A DNA stretch of 23,772 bases from Thermoplasmatales archaeon UBA509 (GTDB lineage Archaea; Thermoplasmatota; Thermoplasmata; Thermoplasmatales; Thermoplasmataceae): assembly GCA_002498845.1 (NCBI GenBank), contig DAJC01000036.1, positions 21,805 to 45,576 of the forward strand, written 5' to 3'. The translations under genes and the position numbers were made by a program. Within the stretch, counting starts at the first letter, position 1. Every line of letters starts with the position of its first letter. Positions 8,614 through 15,342 of this stretch are shown here, piece by piece. The notes under the pieces are model-generated. The model was not told the DNA's origin, made no database searches, and saw only the letters and a program-made list of their open reading frames with translations.

Positions 8614-9240
8614 ATGGGAAAGACTGTAGTAAATGTTGTGGATGTAAGAAGTGTAGCTGCAAATGAGAGACATGAACTGGTTTTCAAGGAATTCCAGAAG
8701 ATAGGGGCCGGTGAAACATTAGAGGTTGTCGTGGATCACAGGCCGGATCATCTCCTTCTTCACATGCAGCATCTCGGCCTGCCTGTAGATGCTTCAAAGT
8801 ATGAAGCTGTTTTAGATGAAGATGGCCTGTGGCACGCCTACTTTGTGAGTTCTATGGATGCAGAAGCAGGGAGTAAATGCATATTGACCGATTATGATGA
8901 AAGCAGGGAATTCCTGTCAGATCATTTTTCCGCCGTGCCTGTCTTCACTAATGAGAAATATGGGGTTATCATCACATATATAAGGTCAGGCCAGTTCATA
9001 CCAGTGCACTCTCCAAACACGGCATTAATATTCCAGGTTTTTAAAGGAGAAGGGGAAGCGACTATTGGCGAGAAAACAGCACAGATAAAGCCCGGAAGTA
9101 TAATTATTGTTCCGGCAGGTGAAAGGAGGGGCATAAAAGCCAGGACTGACATGGAGGCCCTGCATATTGTCGTGCCTATGCCAACGGAACAGGATCACGA
9201 AGAGGTACAGAGAAAACTGTCACTGGGAGAATATGCCTGA
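8614..9240 (+). CDS. DUF2249-cupin fusion protein
   Basis: The protein is 208 aa with two domains. Residues about 5-80 match DUF2249 (VVDVRSVAANERHELVF ... FQKIGAGETLEVVVDHRP), a small TusA-like fold often found with hemerythrins or nitrogen-oxide metabolism genes. Residues about 115-195 form a cupin_2 barrel (SGQFIPVHSPNTALIFQVFKG, then IKPGSIIIVPAGERRGIK). The cupin has the usual glycine/proline turns, but its metal-ligand set is reduced: the first motif carries one His (PVHS) and the second ends in LHIVV. The function is unknown; a role in NO or redox handling is suggested only by context, with the hemerythrin gene of the nar operon and NnrS-like neighbours. It has its own leaderless promoter and a candidate operator. 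Confidence 0.8.
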   Translation: MGKTVVNVVDVRSVAANERHELVFKEFQKIGAGETLEVVVDHRPDHLLLHMQHLGLPVDASKYEAVLDEDGLWHAYFVSSMDAEAGSKCILTDYDESREFLSDHFSAVPVFTNEKYGVIITYIRSGQFIPVHSPNTALIFQVFKGEGEATIGEKTAQIKPGSIIIVPAGERRGIKARTDMEALHIVVPMPTEQDHEEVQRKLSLGEYA

Positions 9241-9252
9241 AACGGGACAGAC

Positions 9253-9294
9253 TTAACGGCCACAGACCTCAAATTTATTGAATGTGGCCGGTAA
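9253..9294. repeat. Imperfect 12-bp inverted repeat around an AT-rich core
   Basis: TTAACGGCCACA (9253-9264) and TGTGGCCGGTAA (9283-9294) pair at 11 of 12 positions, with an 18-nt loop that includes AAATTTATT. The element lies between the cupin stop and the membrane-protein gene. It may be a terminator-like stem or an operator flanking the TATA-like core of the downstream gene. Confidence 0.5.
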
Positions 9295-9339
9295 GAGTAA
9301 TTTTCGCACTGATTGTCTGGCATGGATGTTTGATCAAAT

Positions 9340-9759
9340 ATGGACAGAGAATATATTGCAGTGAATACGGTGTATTTCAGTCAGGCCTTCATTTTCCTTC
9401 TGGCTGGGTTAATACTTTATCTTTTGAGAGCTGCTATATGTCTCCATATTGTGGGAGGTAGCATATCAATGCTCTGGCTATTCGGTTTTGTTGTATCAAT
9501 GATCTTCGGTATAACAAATATAATGATACCATCATACGCAGGCCGGGTTCCTTTCAGCCGCGAGCTGATTAAAGTGGAGATAATACTGCTCGATCTGGGG
9601 GTGACTTTCCTCATGCTGGCGCTCAATGTGGCAGCTTTGAGAATCATTTTTATCCCCGCAGTATTTTTACTTCTGGTTTCGGTGCTGATTCATACCTACG
9701 ACATGATATCTGTCGGCAGCAGGGAGAAACTTGGCAAGGTTAATAAAACAGAACACTGA
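9340..9759 (+). CDS. Small four-helix membrane protein, heme-copper-oxidase/NnrS-like
   Basis: The protein is 139 aa with four hydrophobic segments (about 13-30, 40-63, 80-100, 102-121). The stretch from His36 through GGSISMLWLFGFVVSMIFG to NIMIPSYAGR resembles the H...G...IFG...MIP pattern in subunit I-like proteins of the heme-copper oxidase superfamily and in NnrS relatives. A second His (118) lies in the last helix. It is too short to be a complete oxidase subunit. The start is ATG 9340 with no clear ribosome-binding site; a TATA-like AAATTTATT at 9271-9279 would give a leader of about 40 nt. It lies 14 nt before the larger membrane protein gene, so the two are likely cotranscribed and may form one complex. 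The exact function is unknown. Confidence 0.65.
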   Translation: MDREYIAVNTVYFSQAFIFLLAGLILYLLRAAICLHIVGGSISMLWLFGFVVSMIFGITNIMIPSYAGRVPFSRELIKVEIILLDLGVTFLMLALNVAALRIIFIPAVFLLLVSVLIHTYDMISVGSREKLGKVNKTEH

Positions 9760-9773
9760 TGGGCAAATAGGCG

Positions 9774-10970
9774 ATGACGTTGGCAAATAGAGTCAGTCAC
9801 ATAAACCGTCTGGTATCATTTTTCCTCGCAGTTACGGTTGCGATGCTCATAATCGGATTTGCGTTAGGTGCCTCAAAACTTGCACAGCAGCATGGATTCA
9901 CAATTGATACAGTACTTGCAGGGTATATCCATGTGCATCCGGTGATAATGGTATTTGGTGTGGTAGGGGGTCTCCTTATCAGCGAAAAGCTTGAAATGAT
10001 GGGTAAATTCAAGATTCTAGGAGAGATTCCAATATCATATCCCATAGTAGCCAGCATGATTTCCGGTGTTACCATTCTTTCCCTTACATATTACACAATT
10101 TTTCAGGACCTACGTTTCGTAGGAGCAGCGCTTATTGCCACCGCAGGACTACTGTTCATGTGGTTCATGATTTCCAGGAGGAATCCTGGCAGCACTGATA
10201 TAAAGTTCATCATGGGCGTCTCGCTGCTGGCTTTGGCGTTAGGTGCCATTTCTGTATCGTTCAAGTCAGCGACATCATCGCCATCGGTGGCTCTGTTGAT
10301 GCTCTCATTCCCTATTCTCTATATTTTTGGCGAGAGAATTGAACTCGGTTTGATGAGAGGCATCAAACATGGTTACATGCTTTTAATGAAGGTATCTGCG
10401 GTTTTAATTCCATCGCTACTTTTCATCTCATCCATTCTGCAAGACGAAATTGAGATTCGACTGTTGTTCGACTTGGCACTGTTGCCAATGTTTTTATTTA
10501 TTTTCGCTGTCACCATATTTGACCCCGTGTTCAGAATCAGGCATCCACGCGGGAAATTGCAGAGATTTATGGGAGCAGGCATACTTTCTTCATATATCTG
10601 GATCTGGATTGGCCTTATTCTGTACATAATCCAGGTGAACATATCACATGGTTATATGGACGCAGCAACCCATGCGATCGCGCTGGGATTCATAGGGTCC
10701 TTCATAATAGCCCATAGCCCTGTTATTTTCCCCCTTATTCTTAAACTAAGGGCAGATACCAACAGAGTTACCTTTTCACCCATCATTGCTCTGGATCTAG
10801 CGGTTGTGCTGAGAGTGGGAGGAGATTTATCTGCTATGGTGTGGAAATTTGGAAATTTCTTATCATACCTGTCAATATACATTCTCATTCTTGCGATATT
10901 GCTATTTCTGCTGAACATAATGAGGATTAAAAATGAGCCTGAAGGCGCGTCTTTAGCACGTCCCTTGTAG
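9774..10970 (+). CDS. Polytopic NnrS-like membrane protein
   Basis: The protein is 398 aa with about 11-12 predicted membrane helices across its whole length. Diagnostic histidines are in YIHVHPVIMVFG (His53, His55) and in a C-terminal block with His292 (SHGYMDA), His300 (ATHAIALGF) and His314 (IIAHSPVIFP). The pattern D-A-x-x-H-A-x-x-L-G-F followed by A-H-x-P-x-I-x-P is characteristic of NnrS/heme-copper-like proteins near denitrification and NO-response genes in bacteria. NnrS proteins bind heme and copper and relieve nitrosative stress. The match here is from motif memory, not alignment. It is the second gene of a two-gene unit with the 139-aa membrane protein; the spacing is 14 nt and no strong ribosome-binding site is present. 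Confidence 0.68.
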   Translation: MTLANRVSHINRLVSFFLAVTVAMLIIGFALGASKLAQQHGFTIDTVLAGYIHVHPVIMVFGVVGGLLISEKLEMMGKFKILGEIPISYPIVASMISGVTILSLTYYTIFQDLRFVGAALIATAGLLFMWFMISRRNPGSTDIKFIMGVSLLALALGAISVSFKSATSSPSVALLMLSFPILYIFGERIELGLMRGIKHGYMLLMKVSAVLIPSLLFISSILQDEIEIRLLFDLALLPMFLFIFAVTIFDPVFRIRHPRGKLQRFMGAGILSSYIWIWIGLILYIIQVNISHGYMDAATHAIALGFIGSFIIAHSPVIFPLILKLRADTNRVTFSPIIALDLAVVLRVGGDLSAMVWKFGNFLSYLSIYILILAILLFLLNIMRIKNEPEGASLARPL

Positions 10971-11588
10971 TTCAATAGGCTATTTTCGGGTACCTGTAGA
11001 TCAGGGCCAAATAAATCAAAGGTGAAGGTCATGATATGGCACATATTGGTTTGTTCATACGGTGGCGGCATTATGGTTGTTTAAATGAGAAGATTTAAGG
11101 TGAAGGTTACTGGAGTAAGGAATGCAGGCACACCATATGGGCTTGCAGAAGTTCCCCGGATATGTCGCTTTAGCATAGGCGAACGGAAAGACCCGTGCAT
11201 TAGTTGAGGAAAGATATCGTCCTCTTTAATACTCGGCCATCAGACTCATAGAATGAAATCAAATCCCTTTCGGTGCTTGTTATGAGATATACTTGTTTTT
11301 CCTCCTGCCTGTTATGGTCCTGGAGGGCATTGCAGATCTCACCGGCATACTTGGGAGACCTGTTCACTGCGCCTGTATCAATTTCCTTCTGTATGTTGTT
11401 CACGAGCATCCACATAGATGCATGTTAGATTTCAAGTTCGTCAAATCCTGCTGGAATCCTGGGGTGTTCAGTAGGTGCTCCGGAAAAATATTCTCTTATT
11501 CAACACAGGTGCATACTTGTAAGTCCTTCAATATCCTATCTATAAAGACTCATAATCCCTTCAGTTACATTTTTAGTAAGCTTCGTAA
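10971..11588. other. Gene-poor, probably decayed region
   Basis: I find no supported gene here. On the + strand two tiny ORFs sit head to tail (11031-11084, 17 aa, and 11085-11207, 40 aa beginning MRRFKVKVTGV), each near an AAGGTGAAGGT sequence (11019-11029 and 11097-11107). On the minus strand a 71-codon ORF (11200-11415) has soluble-protein-like composition but no recognisable family. All are short and lack convincing homologues that I can name. Confidence 0.4.
11200..11415 (-). CDS. Small hypothetical ORF, 71 aa
   Basis: Starts at ATG 11415, preceded 9 nt upstream by an in-frame stop. It encodes a hydrophilic, mixed-charge protein with a segment reading KQVYLITSTERDLISFYESD that looks like an alternating beta/alpha pattern. 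No family is recognised and no clear promoter or ribosome-binding site was found. It lies in an otherwise decayed stretch, so it may be a fragment rather than a gene. Confidence 0.25.
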   Translation of the reverse strand: MWMLVNNIQKEIDTGAVNRSPKYAGEICNALQDHNRQEEKQVYLITSTERDLISFYESDGRVLKRTISFLN

Positions 11589-12329
11589 TCAAATTGTATC
11601 ATCATTCCACAATACCACATCAGGCCCGCTAGGTCTGAGACCAGTTTCCCTGGTAAGTCTATTGCAACTAAGGGAGTAATCAGCCGGATCATGTTCAGTG
11701 GCATCTGCTTCAATGCCTGTATAGTCTGCAAAATCTTCCTCATACATGTTGAAGTCACATACGTTGTATACGCCGGATTTGTCCAGCAGTGACATTAGAG
11801 CCAAAGAGAGGTCTCTATTCAGCACAAATGCCCTCTTCCTTCCATTCTTTGGATACCACTGCACGGATTTGAGGGCCCACCTGTCAAGTAGATTCGGGGC
11901 ACAGTGGCCAAGAGGAATGCCAGTCCTGACAATGAGTGCACTGGAATCTGCAAGTTTCTCCGCTGTAAGCATACTCTCGCCAAGTGGTGTGGAGGGGTCT
12001 ACTTCACAGTCTTCGTCCTTCTCGGAAGGCCATGGTCTGTACACCAGGTCCGAGGAAACGAGGATGTTCTTGCTCTCTGGGAAGAGATATGATATTAACT
12101 TCTGGCCAGCGATAACCAGTTCACCAGTTTGTTTGTCCTCGGGAACTGCAGAACCTATTCCTTCCCCATACAGGGCGTTCACCACAGCATCTGCGTGCCT
12201 GTTCCTTACCTTCAACAAATCTCCAGCTTTAGGTGACTCGATAACCCTGACGCCAGTTTCCATGAGTCTTCCCATGAGATTGAACCCGATGATATTCCTG
12301 CTTCCAAGAACTATAACAGACGTGTAAGA
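11589..12329 (-). pseudogene. RmlD-like (dTDP-4-dehydrorhamnose reductase family) gene with lost start and lost catalytic Tyr/Lys
   Basis: The open frame from ATG 12275 encodes 228 aa. It continues upstream in frame for 18 codons to a stop at 12330-12332, and those codons complete the Rossmann start (VIVLGSRNIIGFNL), but no ATG, GTG or TTG occurs in that extension. Further family matches are the strand ILVSSDLVYRPWP, then ALIVRTGIPLG, SGVYNVCDF, and the C-terminal DYSLSCNRLTRETGLRP. The catalytic YxxxK motif, expected in the segment after SSDLVY, reads STPLGESML, so the Tyr and Lys positions look like Leu and Met. It is either a dead or regulatory NAD(P)-binding homologue starting at 12275 or at a non-standard codon, or a decaying gene. 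Decay is supported by its surroundings, which are broken DNA on both sides. Confidence 0.6.
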
Positions 12330-12332
12330 CTA

Positions 12333-12998
12333 TCCTCTTATGGAAAATAAGGGCTTTGTATTTTCTTGAGGTCACGGTGCCATGACAATAACTCTGTAGG
12401 GCTTGGAAATAAGAATATCTATGAACATATCTAAAACGCGGAATCATAGCAAGTTGGGAGTTCCGTATTTCACAGCAATACTCAGTCTGATTGTAACTGT
12501 GGGCGCCATGACACAACCAACAGTGTTCAAATGCGCAAGCTGGCAAAATAGCAGGAAATGTAATATCTTTCAAGATGGGACCAGCAACATGATTCTTCCT
12601 GTGAATCACCAGGGAATCTGGTCATTTATTAGAAATGCGAGAATGCAAACAATAATGTTGCATATCCGATGAACAGGGCACTCAGGTTGATGATATGCCC
12701 ATTGTTCTGGTGCCTGCAAAACAAGGTGAAATGACAGAAAATTGTGTCCAAAACAGTAAATAGTAGGTCGTGTGGTGTGAAGCAATGGAGGAGGATGATA
12801 TTACGTTTATTACAGCCTATGAATCCAACTTTTATGTCTGTTATCTGAATTCTTGACGGCATTTCCATTATAGGCGGAAATACGAACAGTGGGGGGAACG
12901 GAGGCAATCCGCAGCGTATTTCGGAAATATACGATCTGGAAAATGCAAGATTAACATAGTTTTTCAAAATGGTATCCGGATGTGCTCTTAAAGTGAAA
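12333..12998. other. Stretch without a recognisable gene
   Basis: Several open frames of 80-125 codons exist on both strands (for example 12403-12672 on +, 12629-12967 and 12229-12609 on -). None has a start signal, family motif or natural composition, and they overlap one another. The minus-strand frame at 12629-12967 ends hydrophobic and could be a fragment of a membrane protein, but I cannot support it. Confidence 0.4.
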
Positions 12999-13631
12999 TC
13001 AATTTTTGCCTTGCTTGAAATATGAGGTTATGATATTCTTCTCAGCACGCCTCAAGATTTCTGCTAAAGTCACATATGAAACGTTCAATCGTTTTGATAA
13101 ACCTTCTAGATTTATTTTTTTTGGATATTCAAAGAATCCCAGGTCCAATGCTGTCTTCACAACATACTCTTGCCTGATTGTTATTTCTTTTTTCCTGGTC
13201 AAACGCGCCTTTTTAAGTAATCTAAATGCAACATCATCAATTTCAAGCCTTTCCAAGAATCCTGCTAGAGTAGCCTCATCCGGTGCAAGTAGATGCATGA
13301 CGATACTTCCAGTTTCAGTCGTATGAGCTTCTGTAAGAAAGAGGTCCCAGTTCAACATCTTGCTGCAAACATTGCACTCATCTGCATTTACGATAGCGGT
13401 TATGTGGTTGTCATCAATAAAAACTAGGCTTTCATTGTGGTCTCCAACAAGCCGGTGTATCTCGTCATGAGAGCCCTCAGTGTCACCTGGTGGCACAAAG
13501 AAATCCACGAGATCTTTAATACCTTCCTGACTTCTTCGTATATCTCTGATCTTAATCATCGCGGAATGCTTTTTCACCAAGGTCCTGAAAGAGTCCATGG
13601 TTTGTTCGAATTCCAATTCAGCTTCAATCAC
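12999..13631 (-). CDS. HTH-10 (bacterio-opsin activator type) transcriptional regulator, paralogue with CxxC motif
   Basis: The protein is 210 aa and paralogous to the regulator at 7839-8468 over its whole length. It shares the MIEAE start, the DLVD motif (residues 40-43), DxNxITAI at 74-80, Cys86-x-x-Cys89 (ECNVCS) at identical positions, and a C-terminal HTH_10 domain (about 153-204: RQEYVVKTALDLGFFEYPKK ... YVTLAEILRRAEKNII). His84 of the first copy is Asp here, so the cysteines are the constant feature. Start GTG 13631 is set by the paralogue. Facing the first copy across the NnrS/cupin block, it could control that block, the AhpD-like gene or the nar operon; the target is unknown. Confidence 0.85.
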   Translation of the reverse strand: MIEAELEFEQTMDSFRTLVKKHSAMIKIRDIRRSQEGIKDLVDFFVPPGDTEGSHDEIHRLVGDHNESLVFIDDNHITAIVNADECNVCSKMLNWDLFLTEAHTTETGSIVMHLLAPDEATLAGFLERLEIDDVAFRLLKKARLTRKKEITIRQEYVVKTALDLGFFEYPKKINLEGLSKRLNVSYVTLAEILRRAEKNIITSYFKQGKN

Positions 13632-13662
13632 AAGGGCCGCTGTAAATATAAATCTCCATTAC

Positions 13663-13670
13663 TTAAATAT
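13663..13670 (-). promoter_or_regulatory. Probable TATA box for the second HTH-10 gene
   Basis: On the minus strand ATATTTAA lies about 36 nt from GTG 13631, predicting a start near 13642 and a leader of about 10 nt. A second AT-rich box (13645-13652, TTTATATT on the minus strand) is only about 17 nt from the GTG and would initiate inside the gene, so I prefer the more distant one. Confidence 0.4.
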
Positions 13671-13775
13671 GAGGTAGCTTCGGTCAGCACACCTTTACAA
13701 TTCTGAACTGATATCTAACTCCCTCATTTTTACATGAAATATTTTTACAGAAACTGTAATTTTCTGAACCCAACG

Positions 13776-13791
13776 TATAAATCTAAATATT
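13776..13791 (+). promoter_or_regulatory. TATA-like element before the transposase remnant
   Basis: TATAAAT (13776-13782) and CTAAATATT (13783-13791) lie about 25-35 nt before ATG 13815, as expected for a leaderless archaeal transcript. This argues that 13815, not an upstream ATG at 13734, was the original start. Confidence 0.4.
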
Positions 13792-13814
13792 GTAATGTTT
13801 TGTATACGCATAAC

Positions 13815-14006
13815 ATGGCTGACTATTCTGACTGTGTACTGAAGTACGAGAAGAAGGGAACACTTATCCAGAGGAAGAGCGAAGATTTATATCACATGTA
13901 CATAGCGCACAGCATCTGGAATAGGGAAAAGAAGAGGATACAGATCATAATAGATAAGTTCCTTGGCAAGATCACGCCAGATTGTTTTGTTGAACCTAAG
14001 GTATAA
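13815..14006 (+). pseudogene. N-terminal remnant of a DDE transposase (IS4/IS1634-like type)
   Basis: The frame encodes 63 aa: MADYSDCVLKYEKKGTLIQ, then SIWNREKKR and KFLGKITPDCFVEPK. The pattern of a short KGT strand, an S-x-W-x-x-E-K-K-R turn and a LGKITP-x-x-FVE end is the usual N-terminus of archaeal transposases several hundred residues long. The body with the catalytic residues is missing. The frame stops at 14004-14006, right where a remnant of a different element begins in the opposite orientation. The family assignment is from memory of such N-termini. Confidence 0.6.
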
Positions 14007-14012
14007 AGGATC

Positions 14013-14279
14013 TTGACGGCTTACCGTCTGCAAATCTCGGAACACGGCCTTCATAACTGGATTTATTCCATACCTTGAGCCATTCGTATCCAACCTTTCT
14101 CACAACACACGCATCCTTCGACGCTTCAATAGCGCCTATCCAGTGTAACCATTTTCTAGATCAAATCCTAAAAATTTTGCCTTACAGTTGTCCTTTCATT
14201 CTGCCCATTGCGGTGAGATTCCCTCTATTGCTTTAGAAATTAACTCCTTAGGCGGATCATTCAGTTCAAGTTTTACCAT
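14013..14279 (-). pseudogene. Frameshifted N-terminal remnant of an IS630-type transposase
   Basis: Minus-strand reading starts at ATG 14279 with MVKLELNDPPKELISKAIEG and stops after WAE. In another frame it continues as AKFLGFDLENGYT, and in a third as YEWLKVWNKSSYEGRVPRF plus ADGKPSRS. The W-L-x-x-W-N-x-x-x-Y-E-G-x-x-P-R-F-x-x-G-K-P-S core is the helix-turn-helix end of IS630-family transposases. At least two frameshifts are therefore present, and the catalytic DDE part is absent. The remnant ends within about 10 nt of the other transposase fragment, so the two were joined by deletion or insertion. Confidence 0.65.
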
Positions 14280-14373
14280 CAATTTAGACCACTGTTTGTA
14301 TGATTAAAGTTTAATTGCTTGGTTCTCCACAATTTTCCTGAGTGTTGTACCCTTGAAGATTATCTGGCGACCA

Positions 14374-14844
14374 TCATGGGCTTGTGCTCTTCTTCTTTGC
14401 TTCGTAAGTACCCGGGATGGTCTTGAAGGACACATTCAGCCTATTCCAGGAGTTTATGGCTATAATGGCCCATGTAAGGACAACTATTTCTTCGTCAGAA
14501 AAGAATTTCTGAAGATTCTTGTAAATATCACTATCCTCCCTGATATTTGATATAAGGGTGATCCTCTCTGTCCATGCCAGAGCAGCTTTTTCCTTTTCCG
14601 TGTACTGCGGGCATTCCCACCATGCGCTCAAGAGTGCAATCCGTTGGACCGTTTCGCCGTCCAACAGAGCATCTTTGGAGTGCATATCAAGGCACCATCC
14701 GCAGCCATTGAGTTGTGAAGCCCGCATCTTAATAAGGTGCAGAAGCCTGTTGTCTATCCCAGATTTGGAAATTGCCTTTTCCATGGTGTGCAGTGATCTC
14801 AGTATTTCCGGAGAAAAGCTGCCATAGTTGAGTCGAGGTTCCAT
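14374..14844 (-). CDS. AhpD/carboxymuconolactone decarboxylase-family protein
   Basis: The protein is 156 aa and all-helical. The redox motif is Cys48-Gly-Trp-Cys51 followed by His55 (NGCGWCLDMHSKDA), the core CxxCxxxH of AhpD-like alkylhydroperoxidases, preceded by the conserved RASQ. A tryptophan/alanine-rich stretch (LLSAWWECPQYTEKEKAALAW) follows, as in the single-domain CMD subfamily. The likely role is peroxide or other thiol-dependent stress reduction; the substrate is unknown. ATG 14844 is the start, with TATA box 14870-14877 about 29 nt upstream and no ribosome-binding site, consistent with a leaderless transcript. The gene is divergent from the nar operon, with about 255 nt between the two starts. 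Confidence 0.88.
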   Translation of the reverse strand: MEPRLNYGSFSPEILRSLHTMEKAISKSGIDNRLLHLIKMRASQLNGCGWCLDMHSKDALLDGETVQRIALLSAWWECPQYTEKEKAALAWTERITLISNIREDSDIYKNLQKFFSDEEIVVLTWAIIAINSWNRLNVSFKTIPGTYEAKKKSTSP

Positions 14845-14862
14845 TCGGTTAAATTGTGTTTT

Positions 14863-15050
14863 TTATGAAAATATTTACCTGTAGTCACGTGCTACATTTC
14901 CAGGAACCTTATAACGAGAATGATTTCGAAATCTCTGAGATACTCCATCTTCCAAGAGAATATTATTTTCACGTGCTTAAGAAATTTGTCAGCTCTGTGT
15001 TTCAGTGGAATAAAGATAAAAAACCAGAAACAGTATTAGTTGCCCTATAA
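14863..15050 (+). CDS. Uncertain small ORF between ahpD-like gene and nar operon
   Basis: From ATG 14863 the frame encodes 62 aa (MKIFTCSHVLHFQEPYNEND, then EILHLPREYYFHVLKKFVSS). The composition is protein-like, with a helix-prone second half, but no family is recognised. Its start overlaps the TATA box of the AhpD-like gene and no promoter or ribosome-binding site of its own is evident. It may be a remnant. Confidence 0.22.
14870..14877 (-). promoter_or_regulatory. TATA box for the AhpD-like gene
   Basis: TAAATATT on the minus strand is centred about 29 nt before ATG 14844, which is leaderless spacing. Confidence 0.55.
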
Positions 15051-15069
15051 GCGTATTTTTGCGGGGTAA

Positions 15070-15079
15070 AAACTATATC
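15070..15079 (+). promoter_or_regulatory. TATA box for the nar operon
   Basis: AACTATATC, preceded by the purine-rich GGGGTAAA as a possible BRE, is centred 25 nt before ATG 15100. The operon mRNA probably begins at or within a few nt of the first start codon. Confidence 0.55.
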
Positions 15080-15099
15080 CCTTCAGGAATTGCATTTAC

Positions 15100-15342
15100 A
15101 TGGAAGAATCGGACGTAGAGGATTTGCTATATGTCCTCGAAGGAAGGTTCGGCAGTATTGATTTGCGTGCAAGGCAGATGATAAAAGAAATAAATGATTT
15201 TTCCACCTTGAATCGTTTGATACTTGTAGCCGCCAACGTCAGCAGCTATGGGGATTTTCTGCAGGAACTTGAGAATAAGGATTCGTTCAAAATAGCAGGT
15301 GATAGATTCAATCCACTGAGCAGGAGGAAAGTCAATGACTGA
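15100..15342 (+). CDS. Small protein of unknown function, first gene of the nar operon
   Basis: The protein is 80 aa, acidic at the N-terminus, soluble and predicted mostly helical. The middle (LEGRFGSIDLRARQMIKEIN, then LNRLILVAANVSSYGDFLQEL) follows the R-F-G ... L-x-x-L-x-x-x-A ... F pattern of DUF4351-like C-terminal domains, a weak match by eye. The start is leaderless, with a TATA box 25 nt upstream. The 3' end overlaps narG by 8 nt and contains the narG ribosome-binding site, so its translation should influence narG translation. No counterpart exists in the classical narGHJI operon. It may be a small assembly or regulatory factor; the role is unknown. Confidence 0.7.
   Translation: MEESDVEDLLYVLEGRFGSIDLRARQMIKEINDFSTLNRLILVAANVSSYGDFLQELENKDSFKIAGDRFNPLSRRKVND

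Noticed and set aside
11019..11107. Direct repeat AAGGTGAAGGT at 11019-11029 and 11097-11107
   Set aside because: Only two 11-bp copies resembling ribosome-binding sequence; can occur by chance.
11293..11679. 128-codon + strand frame
   Set aside because: Cys/His/Ser-rich without a natural pattern, no start signal, and overlaps the end of the RmlD-like gene.
11746..12327. 193-codon open frame on the + strand
   Set aside because: Antisense to the RmlD-like frame, which has clear family motifs; its composition (Ser/Leu/Pro rich) is typical of a shadow frame.
13734..13814. Upstream extension of the transposase remnant to ATG 13734
   Set aside because: The TATA-like element at 13776-13791 and family-like sequence beginning at 13815 place the start at 13815.
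14886..14975. Two CACGTG palindromes between the ahpD-like gene and the nar operon
   Set aside because: Six-base sites; two in 90 nt is suggestive but not significant, and neither is placed at a promoter element in a consistent way.
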